A stretch of 64,000 nt of DNA from an uncultured Bacteroidota bacterium (GCA_903824665.1 CAIJXT010000004.1:1-64000), one strand, 5' to 3'. Shown: positions 52,954 to 62,291, counted from the first letter of the stretch. The notes: generated by a model not told the origin, from the sequence alone. Numbers and translations: made by a program.

Positions 52954-54342
52954 TCATTGTTTGATGATGATCTGTTTGGTGGTTACTTGCGCTCCCTGCG
53001 CAATAGTCACGAGATACATACCGTCAGCGAAACCGGATGTGTTGATCTGATTTGAAATGGCATTCGTCTCGGTTTTATAAACAACTTTTCCGGTCATGTC
53101 AGCGCAAGTGATTATCGCCTTGTCTGAAAGGTCGCCAATCGTCACCTGTACCGATCCGCACGCCGGATTAGGGTGCACAGATATCTTCGACGACTGGGAG
53201 AGGTCAGTGATAGCTGTGGTCAGTTTGTTAATGAGTACATTCATCAGCATTCTCGCTTCATAGGTCGCTATGCAATCCTGATTGATAAGCACTGCCACGC
53301 AGATGCTGTCAACAGGGTAGTACAGCATACTCGCCGCATAGCCGTAATAGTTGCCGCCATGCCCGTAGTAGGTCTTGCCGCTGTTGGTAAATCGCATTGA
53401 TCCCAGCCCATAACCGTTGAAGTAGCCGCCGCTTACCGGAATATAATTGAGCATCTGAGCAAGTGAGGTCGCCGAAAGCACATTGCCTGAATACAGATTA
53501 TAACCCCATTTAGCCATATCTGCCGCATCTGAGAAATAGCCACCTGCAGCTTCTACCGAACTCCACAGGGCCTCATGTGGTGTTGCCGATGCGTCGGTAG
53601 CCAATGCCGGATCCATAGTTGGGGTTGCCCAGTTGTGTGGAATAGAATTGGCGTACGGTTCGAAAATCTCCATGTGGGTATTAGCAAGGCCCAATGGTTG
53701 AAGGAAGTTGGTACGCAGCACCTTGTGCAGCGAATCGCTGGTTTTAGATTCAATAATCATTCCCAGCAGATTGTAATTTGAGTTACAGTATTGCCAGGGG
53801 CTCCCCGGAGGACCAGCGGGTACTGGCAGAAAAGCCGGCAGCGTAGAGGGAAAATACCAGATGGCTGAGAGGTCAGCATTCATTGCTGCCTGCCAGCTAC
53901 TGTTCAGAAACTCGCCCATACCCGACCTATGCCCCAGTAGCTGTGCTACCGTGATTGAAGGGTTCACATTGGTTATCGCTGGCAGCAATGCGCCTACAGT
54001 GTCGCTGAGCGACAATAACCCCCCTTCGATAAGTTTAAAGATCTCAGCAGCAACGAGTGTTTTAGTTACACTACCAATGCTGAATAACATGGTGGTGTCT
54101 ATCGGTACAGCCCCGTACGATACGCCGGTTACGCCTTTCCACATACCTTTGCCGGGTATATAGGCCGCAGCCGAGATGCCCTTTACATTGTAGAGGGATC
54201 TGGTATATTCTATAGAGTTTTGCAGCGCATTGGCCAGGCCAGTGTCTATTCCTGTCTGACCAGCCGCACTGCCTGAAAGACCCAGAACAAGTAGGAGCAT
54301 TTTGGCAGATCTGGCTATAGGGTTAAATAGTTTTTGTAGCAT
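52954..54342 (-). CDS. T9SS-secreted class C beta-lactamase-fold hydrolase
   Basis: 462 residues. Signal peptide in LLLVLGLSGSAAGQ. Motifs: SVTK (SxxK) in FSIGSVTKTLVAA, YCNSN (YxN), and GHGG in YYGHGGNYYG replacing HTG/KTG. A T9SS sorting domain follows from about residue 385 (KISVHPNPACGSVQV to GMYLVTIAQGAQ). It is thus a surface or released D-Ala-D-Ala peptidase-like or esterase enzyme. An AraC regulator is divergent from it. The earlier hydrolase at 3.6 kb is a lipoprotein paralog of the same fold. Confidence 0.9.
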   Translation of the reverse strand: MLQKLFNPIARSAKMLLLVLGLSGSAAGQTGIDTGLANALQNSIEYTRSLYNVKGISAAAYIPGKGMWKGVTGVSYGAVPIDTTMLFSIGSVTKTLVAAEIFKLIEGGLLSLSDTVGALLPAITNVNPSITVAQLLGHRSGMGEFLNSSWQAAMNADLSAIWYFPSTLPAFLPVPAGPPGSPWQYCNSNYNLLGMIIESKTSDSLHKVLRTNFLQPLGLANTHMEIFEPYANSIPHNWATPTMDPALATDASATPHEALWSSVEAAGGYFSDAADMAKWGYNLYSGNVLSATSLAQMLNYIPVSGGYFNGYGLGSMRFTNSGKTYYGHGGNYYGYAASMLYYPVDSICVAVLINQDCIATYEARMLMNVLINKLTTAITDLSQSSKISVHPNPACGSVQVTIGDLSDKAIITCADMTGKVVYKTETNAISNQINTSGFADGMYLVTIAQGAQVTTKQIIIKQ

Positions 54343-54362
54343 ATCATTTAGTTTTTACAATC

Positions 54363-54370
54363 CAAAGGTA
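54363..54370 (-). promoter_or_regulatory. -7 promoter element TACCTTTG (minus)
   Basis: Exact TAnnTTTG, 20 bases before the hydrolase start at 54342; faces the divergent AraC gene. Confidence 0.5.
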
Positions 54371-54514
54371 TACGCTCGCTCCTGACATCGTTTGTCATTT
54401 CCTGCGATTTTTGATAATTTTTCACCTGATTCAGGGGATGTTTTTTCGGAATTATTGGGTGATATTTACAGATTAGCCAATGCGATAAGAAGCCGTTAAA
54501 CCGCTTTGTGGACC

Positions 54515-55414
54515 ATGAACCGATTTCAGATTTTAAATAATAGCCCCCAATATCGAATGCAATACGTCGGAGAGCAGAACATCGTCGACGTATCGTCCAT
54601 AAAACAGCTTAATTCCCGATTCAGATCCGGTAGTTTTTCGGTGAAGTATGTTATGACTGGCACGGAGCATTATACGGTATCTGGCAAGCACTATCCGGTG
54701 GGCGCAGGCAGATATTTGCTCACAAATGCCTGCTCTGCTGGTGAAATTGTGATTGATAGTCAGCAGCCGGTACAGGGTCTCTGTATCGAAGTTGCGCCGG
54801 GTTTGGTCAGCGAAGTGTTGGCGGTTAATCAGGATTATTCTAACCCTTATCCGGATACTGATTTTCACAATTTCCTGACAGGAGCTGGTTTTTTTGAATC
54901 AGATTATGCAGTCGGTACCACAAATCTGGGCAGATTCATTCAAAGCGCAATTCCCCTTTTTCACTGTGCCGGACCGGCCGATGATTTGTTGCTATCGCAG
55001 TTCTTTTATGGTGTCGCCGAAAACATGCTGTGTGACCAAAAAGAGGTCTTTAAATATCTTGGTGCATTCGACAATGTGAAGTATAGCACCAGGAAGGATC
55101 TGCTGGGCCGGCTGCTGAAGGGTAAGGAATATATGGACGACAATTACTGCGAACAGCTAACGATAACAGCTATTGCCCAGCAGGCTACCATGTCTGAGTA
55201 TTATTTTCTCCGTTTATTTAAGCAGGTGTTTAGGTGCCCTCCCCATAAGTATCTTGTTCACCGCAGACTTTCCAGAGCATCCGTGCTATTGCAACAGGAT
55301 CAATTTAGCGTTGCCGAGGTTGCGTACAAGTGTGGTTTTTCCGACATTCACAGCTTTAGCAAAGCATTCAAGAAACACATGGGACACAATCCGTCAGAAG
55401 AAAAAGGTAAATAG
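54515..55414 (+). CDS. AraC family transcriptional regulator
   Basis: 299 residues from ATG 54515. The C-terminal 100 residues hold two helix-turn-helix units (LTITAIAQQATMSEYYFLRLFKQ and FSVAEVAYKCGFSDIHSFSKAFKKHMG). The N-terminal part (about 1-170) is a cupin-like sensor region with no recognisable ligand motif. It is divergent from the T9SS hydrolase, about 170 bases apart, and may regulate it. Confidence 0.9.
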   Translation: MNRFQILNNSPQYRMQYVGEQNIVDVSSIKQLNSRFRSGSFSVKYVMTGTEHYTVSGKHYPVGAGRYLLTNACSAGEIVIDSQQPVQGLCIEVAPGLVSEVLAVNQDYSNPYPDTDFHNFLTGAGFFESDYAVGTTNLGRFIQSAIPLFHCAGPADDLLLSQFFYGVAENMLCDQKEVFKYLGAFDNVKYSTRKDLLGRLLKGKEYMDDNYCEQLTITAIAQQATMSEYYFLRLFKQVFRCPPHKYLVHRRLSRASVLLQQDQFSVAEVAYKCGFSDIHSFSKAFKKHMGHNPSEEKGK

Positions 55415-55436
55415 TGCTGAATGAGCTTTTAGTCCT

Positions 55437-56693
55437 TTACTTTAGCCAACCGGCAGCCAGCATCTGTGTCATTATCCGCTCTGTAGCGCCTGTCTTCTTT
55501 TTCATAAATTTTTGCAGTTGGTCGCTTATTGTCTTGCGTTGGCTGTCATCGTTTGCCAGTTGTGAAACAACCGCTGCAGCCTCATCCGCATTTTGCACTG
55601 GGAATGCCACTTTAGCGCTGGTAAGGCTCACAGCTTCTACAAATTTCCGGTATACCGGGCCCATCACTACGGGAATACCAAATACAGCCGGTTCAAGTAC
55701 GTTATGAATTCCGCCTTTCTGAAATCCACCGCCCACGTAAGCGATGTCGCCATAGGCATACAGGCTCGATAACATACCGATATTGTCGATAATCAATACG
55801 CGTTTCGCACATAACGATTCGTTTCTGGTTAGCTCAGAATACAGCACCGCTTCGTTCCCAAATAACTGTTGCACTTGCCCTATATGCTTCGTGTCTGTTT
55901 CGTGTGGTGCTACAATCAGTTTCCAGCCATCAGATAGATGTTTCATGCATTGTTCCATAGCAGCCTCATCGTCCGGCCATGTACTGCCTGCAATCAATAT
56001 TTTGTGAGAGCCTTTGAATAATGCCGCCAGTGGTATTGGTTGCAGTGCCGCTCTTATCGCGGTAACCCTGTCGTAACGGGTATCACCGCTGATACTAACA
56101 TTGTTCTTAAAGCCGATAGCTTCGAGCAGTTTTGCTGAGACGCCGTCTTGCACATGCAGGTGTGAGAAACAACCCAGCATGGTCCGGAAAAAACCTCCGT
56201 ACCATTTGAAGAAGGATTGCCCCGGCCTGAAGGCACCTGAAACCAGTAACAAAGGAATTTTATTTTGCTTCAGTGTGTAGAGATAATGATACCAGAATTC
56301 GTACTTAACAAACAACACCAGTTTCGGATCTACCGCAGCCACAAAGTCCCGCGCAGCTTTACGTCCGTCCATTGGCAGGTAGAAGATATAGTCGGCATTT
56401 CGGTAGTTTTTGCACACCTCATAGCCCGATGGAGAGAAGAAAGTGAGTACGATTTTGTTGCCGGGGTACCGTTGCCTTATCGCTTCTATCAGGGGTTTGC
56501 CCTGTTCAAATTCACCTAGCGACGAGCAATGTATCCAGATTCTTTGCTCGCCGGGCTGAAGGATTGAAGCCAATTGCTGCCGCCAGTTGCTTCTTCCGGC
56601 TATCCATTGTTTCGCCTTTTCGGTACGAAGGGAAACTACCCACACGCCGAGACGATACAAAGCAATGAAAATGTTATAAAACAGTACAGCCAA
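55437..56693 (-). CDS. waaA: 3-deoxy-D-manno-octulosonic acid transferase
   Basis: 418 residues. N-terminal membrane anchor, then WIHCSSLGEFEQGKPLIEAI, TFFSPSGYE, FVKYEFWYHYL, a second GT-B domain with IAGSTWPDDEAAM, and the donor site AYVGGGFQKGGIHNVLEPAVFGIPVVMGP. It transfers Kdo from CMP-Kdo to lipid A precursor at the inner membrane, so the organism makes Kdo-containing LPS. Also called kdtA. Confidence 0.95.
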   Translation of the reverse strand: MAVLFYNIFIALYRLGVWVVSLRTEKAKQWIAGRSNWRQQLASILQPGEQRIWIHCSSLGEFEQGKPLIEAIRQRYPGNKIVLTFFSPSGYEVCKNYRNADYIFYLPMDGRKAARDFVAAVDPKLVLFVKYEFWYHYLYTLKQNKIPLLLVSGAFRPGQSFFKWYGGFFRTMLGCFSHLHVQDGVSAKLLEAIGFKNNVSISGDTRYDRVTAIRAALQPIPLAALFKGSHKILIAGSTWPDDEAAMEQCMKHLSDGWKLIVAPHETDTKHIGQVQQLFGNEAVLYSELTRNESLCAKRVLIIDNIGMLSSLYAYGDIAYVGGGFQKGGIHNVLEPAVFGIPVVMGPVYRKFVEAVSLTSAKVAFPVQNADEAAAVVSQLANDDSQRKTISDQLQKFMKKKTGATERIMTQMLAAGWLK

Positions 56694-56715
56694 TTGTCTG
56701 AAGTCAGTATAACGG

Positions 56716-56723
56716 CAAATGTA
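56716..56723 (-). promoter_or_regulatory. -7 promoter element TACATTTG (minus)
   Basis: Exact TAnnTTTG, 22 bases before the waaA start codon. Confidence 0.5.
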
Positions 56724-56771
56724 ATAGAAATAGGGATGAGCAGCACATTATTCAGAACTCGCAGGCGATGT

Positions 56772-57188
56772 TCATTTTTGCCTGTGTTCCAGATACTCCT
56801 GCAGCATCATTACTGCGCTTACCGCGTCAATGAGTTCTTTCTGTTCGCGATCCTTTTTCTTCAGTCCCATTCCTGCTATTTCCGTCGATGCTAACTTTGA
56901 GGTCATTCGTTCGTCTGTTTTAACGACCGGCATGTCTGGAAAAACGTTCCCGAATTTCAGTATGAATTTCTCCACAATTGGTGTAGCATGTGTGGGCGAG
57001 TCGTCCAGATTCAGTGGGTAGCCTACTATCACCTTTTCCACAGGTTCACTGGCCATGTATTTCTTCAGGTAACCAATCAGTTCTCCTGTGTCTACGGTAT
57101 CCAGTGCCGTGGCAATGATCTGCAGCGGGTCGGTAACGGCCACACCTGTTCGTTTTTTTCCTATATCCAGTGCTATTATTCTTGCCAA
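56772..57188 (-). CDS. ruvX: RuvX/YqgF family Holliday junction resolvase
   Basis: 138 residues from TTG 57188. An upstream ATG at 57287 would add 33 residues of unlikely composition, while TTG gives the standard MARIIALDIGKKRTG. Family blocks: ALDIGKKRTGVAVTDP, VIVGYPLNLDDSP, VVKTDERMTSKLA and DAVSAVMMLQEYLE, with the RNase H-like acidic residues. It acts in 16S rRNA 5'-end processing or junction resolution. Confidence 0.9.
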   Translation of the reverse strand: MARIIALDIGKKRTGVAVTDPLQIIATALDTVDTGELIGYLKKYMASEPVEKVIVGYPLNLDDSPTHATPIVEKFILKFGNVFPDMPVVKTDERMTSKLASTEIAGMGLKKKDREQKELIDAVSAVMMLQEYLEHRQK

Positions 57189-57397
57189 TGTTTTTGTTTG
57201 TTTTGTGTTGGAGGTGCTGTTCTTGTGTTTGCCGAGTCTTGCAACTGCTGCACAATCGCTCTCATAAAGGTACTGATACCGGTGCACAAAGCGCCATGTT
57301 TATCCTTCTCAGCACCCAATGAACATTTATTTGTGCAGATACCTTATTTTTAGACAACAATTGTTTGGCAGGTCATTCTGTTGTTTAAAACTCCATT

Positions 57398-58453
57398 ATG
57401 TTTCTACATTTTGATATGAATAGCTCGAATAGTGAGGCGATGCACAAAAAGCTGTCTCTGATTGATGAGCAGGGGTCGCCGCTCCAACGCATTATGTGGG
57501 TCTACAATATTGAAGATGCACACCGGCGCACTTTCGAAAACAACATTTGCACATTCCATATCGGCAATGGGTATTTTCTCAGTGTGGCGCACAATTTGCG
57601 GCTGCAGTCTGGTTTTTTCAGGTCTATTGATACCGAATTATACCGCACCGAGATTTTCCCGAAGCTCGATGGCTCACAGAACAGGCTCATGGAGCAGTAC
57701 TACCATACCGATGAGTATACACAGAAAAAACACCTGGCCACTACCGACCCGGGAATACTACACAATATCTCCGGTATCCTGAAGCAGAAGCGATTTGATA
57801 CACGGTGGGTTACACTGGCAGAAAAGAATATCTGCAAGCCATACCTCGTTTTTCAGTTCCGGAATGGCAATTTTTACAACGATCCCGATGTGACGGCTAT
57901 GTTTGATGATGTGCACAAACTGTATGATGGCGATGCACGCAAGCACACGTTTCTGGTGCCTGTAAAGCTCGTAGAGGCTTTTTACGGCGAGGATATTGCT
58001 CTTTACAGGATCGTAGATACACCCAAGGAGGTCATTGATAAGATACCGGCAGTGCAGTTAAATTTTGATTTGCTCGAGGAGGACGATAAGAAGCTGTATT
58101 GCCTGCAGAGTTCACCCAGCGGTCCTACGGGCAGGTTGGTCAATGAGGCACACATAGAGGGTATGCTCGATCATTTCGGTATTTTCCAGGACGAGATTGG
58201 CGGCAATTATTTGTTTGAGGGATACCGGTATCTGATAAAGGGCTATTTCCGGTTCGGGTCGTCGGGTGCACCTTACCTGCTTTACGATAATGATGCCGCC
58301 AGGTATGTGGTCAATGCCATTCAAAGTGAGGCAAGCGGTATACAGTTGTCAATAAAGAACGACAGGGAGGGCAATTTTCAGTACATAAATGCAATCGCGT
58401 CACCATTGTATATTATAAAAGACCGGTTGCAGCAACTCATTTCTGGCGGGTAA
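57398..58453 (+). CDS. Divergent trypsin-fold protein without signal peptide
   Basis: 351 residues, no signal peptide or membrane helix. Three motifs occur in trypsin order: His in YFLSVAHNL (H65), Asp in GEDIALYRI (D199), and Ser in FGSSGAPYLL (S289, GxSGxP type). Spacing fits a chymotrypsin-like double barrel with a long insert between His and Asp. No name is recognised. It may be an intracellular protease or a pseudo-protease. It is a lone gene between ruvX (divergent) and a lipoprotein gene (convergent). An alternative start is ATG at 57416. The family call is inference from the triad. Confidence 0.65.
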   Translation: MFLHFDMNSSNSEAMHKKLSLIDEQGSPLQRIMWVYNIEDAHRRTFENNICTFHIGNGYFLSVAHNLRLQSGFFRSIDTELYRTEIFPKLDGSQNRLMEQYYHTDEYTQKKHLATTDPGILHNISGILKQKRFDTRWVTLAEKNICKPYLVFQFRNGNFYNDPDVTAMFDDVHKLYDGDARKHTFLVPVKLVEAFYGEDIALYRIVDTPKEVIDKIPAVQLNFDLLEEDDKKLYCLQSSPSGPTGRLVNEAHIEGMLDHFGIFQDEIGGNYLFEGYRYLIKGYFRFGSSGAPYLLYDNDAARYVVNAIQSEASGIQLSIKNDREGNFQYINAIASPLYIIKDRLQQLISGG

Positions 58454-58488
58454 ATGCCTTCGCACATTCACTGCTGCGCCAGGGTGGG

Positions 58489-58953
58489 CTAGATCGTCAT
58501 AATCACATTCCCGGTTACGAAATGGTTGCTTTCATTGCCCGCTTTGTCCCTGATATATACCTCAAAGTGGGTAGTGTCGCTCAGCATATGCGCAGTATCA
58601 GGCCTGGGGTATAATATCGACGTTGTAAATTCAAAACTACATTTGCCCTTCAGCCCCTTTGTAGCATCTTTCAGGTTTTCGTCAAATTCGGGAAAATAAT
58701 ATCCTGTATAGCCTGTGTCAAATCTGAAGTCCTTAATGTAAATGTCAAAATAGCTGCTGTTCTTCGATACCCCCAGGTCAGCATCACCATCTTCCACTGA
58801 AAACTGCATCCTTACCGTGTCCGTATTTACACGCATAATTTCAGGACCGAAGTAGGTCAATCCTATTCGTGGTATCTTTGACAGATCATTCTTCTGACAG
58901 GCCGCCAGCAGCAGTGTAGCCAGCAGCAGGAAAAGTACATTGCGAACCATCAT
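58489..58953 (-). CDS. Hypothetical lipoprotein, near-leaderless
   Basis: 154 residues from ATG 58953 (or the adjacent ATG 58950), lipobox LLLAAC. The mature part is beta-rich, with VRMQFSVEDGDADLG and FEVYIRDKAGNESNHFV, which look like an Ig-like or cadherin-type strand pair with acidic calcium-like loops. Function unknown. Its start codon lies 14 bases from the divergent acyltransferase start, and its -7 element ends 6 bases before its ATG. Confidence 0.75.
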   Translation of the reverse strand: MMVRNVLFLLLATLLLAACQKNDLSKIPRIGLTYFGPEIMRVNTDTVRMQFSVEDGDADLGVSKNSSYFDIYIKDFRFDTGYTGYYFPEFDENLKDATKGLKGKCSFEFTTSILYPRPDTAHMLSDTTHFEVYIRDKAGNESNHFVTGNVIMTI

Positions 58954-58958
58954 ATTAC

Positions 58959-58966
58959 CAAAGTTA
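58959..58966 (-). promoter_or_regulatory. -7 promoter element TAACTTTG (minus)
   Basis: Exact TAnnTTTG in the 13-base gap between two divergent start codons. Transcription would begin at or beside the lipoprotein ATG. Confidence 0.5.
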
Positions 58967-59974
58967 ATGAAAGCGCCCAACAATAAAGCGTTAATAAACC
59001 GGGACCACTTACTTAACGCAGACCGTGCCGGTTTTGGTATGGCAGCATTGGAATTATTCAGGTACCAGTATCGGTACAACAATATTTACAGGCAGTTTTG
59101 CGACGCATTGCACGTGCGTGAGGACGATGTTGATGATATTACACGGATACCCTTTTTACCCATTTCGTTTTTTAAGACGCACACTGTACTTACATCGCCT
59201 GCTGCTATGGCTGCCGACCTACTTACGTTTGAGAGCAGCGGCACTACAGACGAGGCTACATCCCGGCACTATGTCTGGGATAATGGTGTGTATGAAACGT
59301 CGCTGCTAAGTGGCTTCCAACAGTTTTACGGTGATCCCGCCAACTATGCCATACTCGCCTTGCTGCCATCCTATCTCGAACGTAAGAATGCGTCGCTGGT
59401 CTACATGGCCAAAACACTGATGGCTGCTGGCAGGCATCCCGCCAACGGATTCTATATAGACGAATGGCAGGCGCTGGCAGATACGCTTCAGCAGCTGGAG
59501 TTAAGCGGGCAGAAAACCCTTTTGTTGGGTGTGACCTTTGCATTGCTCGACTTTGCACACGCCTATCCTATGGCATTGCGCAATACCATAGTAATGGAGA
59601 CCGGAGGTATGAAGGGTCGTAAAAAAGAACTCACCAGAGCAGAAGTGCATAACAAGTTGCACGAAAAGTTGGGTGTGCAGGCAGTGCATTCCGAATATGG
59701 TATGACCGAATTGCTCTCGCAAGCCTATGCTGCAGAGCACGGGATTTTCATGCCTACAGCCACTATGCAGGTATTGGTACGCGATGTTAATGACCCTCTT
59801 GATGTGTCCACGCACGGTAGTGGCGTACTCAATATTGTGGATCTTGCCAACATGTACTCTTGCGCGTTTATCGCCACCGATGATATAGGTATTATCGCAG
59901 CAGATGGTTCGTTTGAGGTGCTTGGTCGTCTCGATCATAGCGCCCTCAGAGGGTGCAGCCTTATGGCCGTATAA
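58967..59974 (+). CDS. LuxE-like acyltransferase / acyl-protein synthetase
   Basis: 335 residues from ATG 58967; ATG 59039 is an alternative. The blocks ALELFRYQYRYNNIYRQFC, ITRIPFLPISFFKTH, the phosphate loop FESSGTTDEATSR, HSEYGMTELLSQ and FEVLGRLDHSALRGC match the LuxE/acyl-adenylate superfamily found alone in many Bacteroidota. It probably activates a fatty acid as adenylate and passes it on; no lux genes are present. The end carries the conserved GRLDHS. Confidence 0.85.
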   Translation: MKAPNNKALINRDHLLNADRAGFGMAALELFRYQYRYNNIYRQFCDALHVREDDVDDITRIPFLPISFFKTHTVLTSPAAMAADLLTFESSGTTDEATSRHYVWDNGVYETSLLSGFQQFYGDPANYAILALLPSYLERKNASLVYMAKTLMAAGRHPANGFYIDEWQALADTLQQLELSGQKTLLLGVTFALLDFAHAYPMALRNTIVMETGGMKGRKKELTRAEVHNKLHEKLGVQAVHSEYGMTELLSQAYAAEHGIFMPTATMQVLVRDVNDPLDVSTHGSGVLNIVDLANMYSCAFIATDDIGIIAADGSFEVLGRLDHSALRGCSLMAV

Positions 59975-60026
59975 CGGCTCATTTGTTGTTTAATGCTTTT
60001 TCTGGCATACAGACCTTGCAGTTCCT

Positions 60027-61961
60027 CTATCCTACATAGTACATCTTCATCATCCCCTTGCCCTTCACATCTATTTCGCCCCTGTAGGTGCACTTAAAGG
60101 TGTCTTTTACCAGGTCATAGGTTGTTTGCGATAGGTTTATTTTGCTCGATTCGCTGTTTTGTTCCATCCTTGCTGCTGTATTCACTGTGTCACCCCATAT
60201 GTCATACGCAAACTTCTTTACACCTACTATGCCGGCCACAACCGTGCCGCTGTGTATACCTACACGCAATGCGAAGGTTCGGTTGCTGCCCAGTTTCGCC
60301 AGCCGGTCTGCCATAAAAGCGCTGATTTCAAGCGCAGCTTTTACCACATTTTCGGCATGTTGGGCGTCGGGCAATGGGAGGCCACACACGGCCAGATAGG
60401 CATCGCCTATGGTCTTTATTTTTTCGATTTGGTATTTTGTTGTTATTTCGTCAAACGCCCTGAAACACGCATGCAGCTCATCTATCAGTCCTTGTGGCGA
60501 CATATGCTCACCTACCTGTGTAAAGTTGACAAAATCAGTGAAGAGCACGGTAACATTGTCGTAATGGCGGGCCGTTGTAGCTCCTTTGGCTTTCAGTTCT
60601 TTAGCCACTTCCTCCGGTAATATATTCAGCAGCAGTCCGTCCGATTTTTTGCGCTCTTTTTCCGATTTTTTGCGCTCTTTCACAATAAAGAACGAAAATC
60701 CGGTCAGCACTGCTATACCCACCAGGCCCATATAGGTATAGCTTTTCTGTTTCTTAAGATTGATCGTTGCAATTTTTTCTCTTTCGGCTGTCTTTAGCGA
60801 ATCGGCCAACCTAAGGCGGTCATACTCATACCCCACACTCAGTTTTACAATCTGTTCTTCATTGTCCATAGAATATACAGAATCAAATAGCTTGTGGTAT
60901 TCATCTGAAGCCTGTAATGCGTGCTGGTAGTCGCCGCTGAGTTTGTAAGCCAACCTTAGCTCGCGCTGGCAATCTATCATACCCTCCAGAAAGCCGATTT
61001 CCTCCGAAATAGCTAGTCCCCGTTTTAGATATTCAAATGCACCTGCCAGCAAACCTGCCTTATCTGCAGGCACTCCTTTGTCTGGTTTGTATGGGGCAAA
61101 TGGCAGCTCGTTCGTGCTGTTTTGCGCCACACTTTTCCTGTTCTTGTTGTTGATGGTTGTTTCCAGTATTCGGAGATAGATACCCCCGATGTTACACAGG
61201 CTGTTGGCTGCCTGTATTCTGTTATCTATCTGTTCCGATATTTCCAGCGTGCGTCTGAAGCAGGCAATCGCACCAGTGAAGTTGTTCATGCGCGCATGCA
61301 CATTGCCCATATTGAGCGATGTACGCGCTATGCCTGACTTTTCTCCGGCTTCTTCAAAGTATTTAAGCGAACGGCCCATATACTCCAGCGCCTTGGGGTA
61401 ATTATGCAGCTCGTCGCAGTACAGATTACCGATATTGCCAGTATATATGGCAACGCCCTTTTTTTCACCCGATTCCTCTAATATGTGTACTGCCTTCTGA
61501 AAACAATCGAGTGCCCTTACCGAATCTCCAAGGGCGCGGTACACCGTGCCCATATTGCCAGTTGTCCTGCCTTCACCGCTTTTATCTCCCAGCTGATGGT
61601 ACAGTTTTGCTGCGGTTATGTAGTATTCAAGCGCTTTATTGTTTCTTGCTATCGTTTTATTATTGGTCCCCAGTACGGTATATATTCTTGCTTCACCCCG
61701 TTGCCATTTCAGTTGCTTTGCCAGTGCAAGGGCCTTCAAACCATATTCAATACCTTTTTCCGGATTAGTCTCCTCATATGCACCAGATAGGTACATTAGT
61801 ATTTTCGCCTTGTTCGTATCTTCCTGTTGCTTGGAGAGGTCGCTGAGTAGGGAGTCTATTTTTGCCTGCCCTTCCTTTGCAAATACCGGAAATGACATGA
61901 GCAACGTGCTGGTGCACAGTACCAGGAGTAATACAATTTTTGCGGTATTCTTCCTCCTCAT
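60027..61961 (-). CDS. TPR-containing class III adenylate/guanylate cyclase
   Basis: 644 residues. Signal peptide (MRRKNTAKIVLLLVL to VFAK), seven or so TPR repeats (about 40-370), a membrane helix (YTYMGLVGIAVLTGFSFFIV), a short signalling helix, then a class III cyclase domain: VTVLFTDFVNFTQVGE and KTIGDAYLAVCGLPLP (metal Asp), RVGIHSGTVVAGIVG, WGDTVNTAARME. The signalling helix has an exact tandem 7-residue duplication KERKKSE/KERKKSD. A periplasmic TPR sensor driving cytosolic cyclic nucleotide synthesis is inferred. Confidence 0.93.
   Translation of the reverse strand: MRRKNTAKIVLLLVLCTSTLLMSFPVFAKEGQAKIDSLLSDLSKQQEDTNKAKILMYLSGAYEETNPEKGIEYGLKALALAKQLKWQRGEARIYTVLGTNNKTIARNNKALEYYITAAKLYHQLGDKSGEGRTTGNMGTVYRALGDSVRALDCFQKAVHILEESGEKKGVAIYTGNIGNLYCDELHNYPKALEYMGRSLKYFEEAGEKSGIARTSLNMGNVHARMNNFTGAIACFRRTLEISEQIDNRIQAANSLCNIGGIYLRILETTINNKNRKSVAQNSTNELPFAPYKPDKGVPADKAGLLAGAFEYLKRGLAISEEIGFLEGMIDCQRELRLAYKLSGDYQHALQASDEYHKLFDSVYSMDNEEQIVKLSVGYEYDRLRLADSLKTAEREKIATINLKKQKSYTYMGLVGIAVLTGFSFFIVKERKKSEKERKKSDGLLLNILPEEVAKELKAKGATTARHYDNVTVLFTDFVNFTQVGEHMSPQGLIDELHACFRAFDEITTKYQIEKIKTIGDAYLAVCGLPLPDAQHAENVVKAALEISAFMADRLAKLGSNRTFALRVGIHSGTVVAGIVGVKKFAYDIWGDTVNTAARMEQNSESSKINLSQTTYDLVKDTFKCTYRGEIDVKGKGMMKMYYVG
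60640..60680 (-). repeat. 21-bp tandem duplication in cyclase signalling helix
   Basis: Two adjacent 21-base copies, 20 identical positions, encoding seven residues each. Confidence 0.9.
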
Positions 61962-62291
61962 CTATCTTTATTTTACTGCCAAAATACAATTATTTGTTAT
62001 TAGTCAATGCCCGTAGTGATTGATGTTGTGAATCTTAAACAGAAATTAACCAGGAAACGGACTGGGGTATTTCAATATTGTTCCGCGTAGGTTGCCGAAA
62101 ACTTTGGGCATCACGGTCTGTTTGTCGAGAGGCATACTTTGTGTAAATGCTGAAGAATTTACGTTAGATTGACCCAACTAATTGACTTTTGCTAGAATTG
62201 TTTCCTTTGTTTAAAGTAAAGCACCTCGGATTTTAACATTTTTTGTCACATGACAGGTTCAGAAAAAGTATAAGTTTGCATTAACATCCTT
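61962..62291. other. Intergenic region with efflux-operon promoter
   Basis: 330 bases without a gene between the divergent cyclase and the efflux operon. Near its right end it carries a consensus -7 element. Confidence 0.55.
62271..62278 (+). promoter_or_regulatory. -7 promoter element TAAGTTTG
   Basis: Exact TAnnTTTG; a TTTG at 62242-62245 lies 25 bases upstream. The start codon TTG at 62292 would be reached after a leader of roughly eight bases. Confidence 0.5.
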
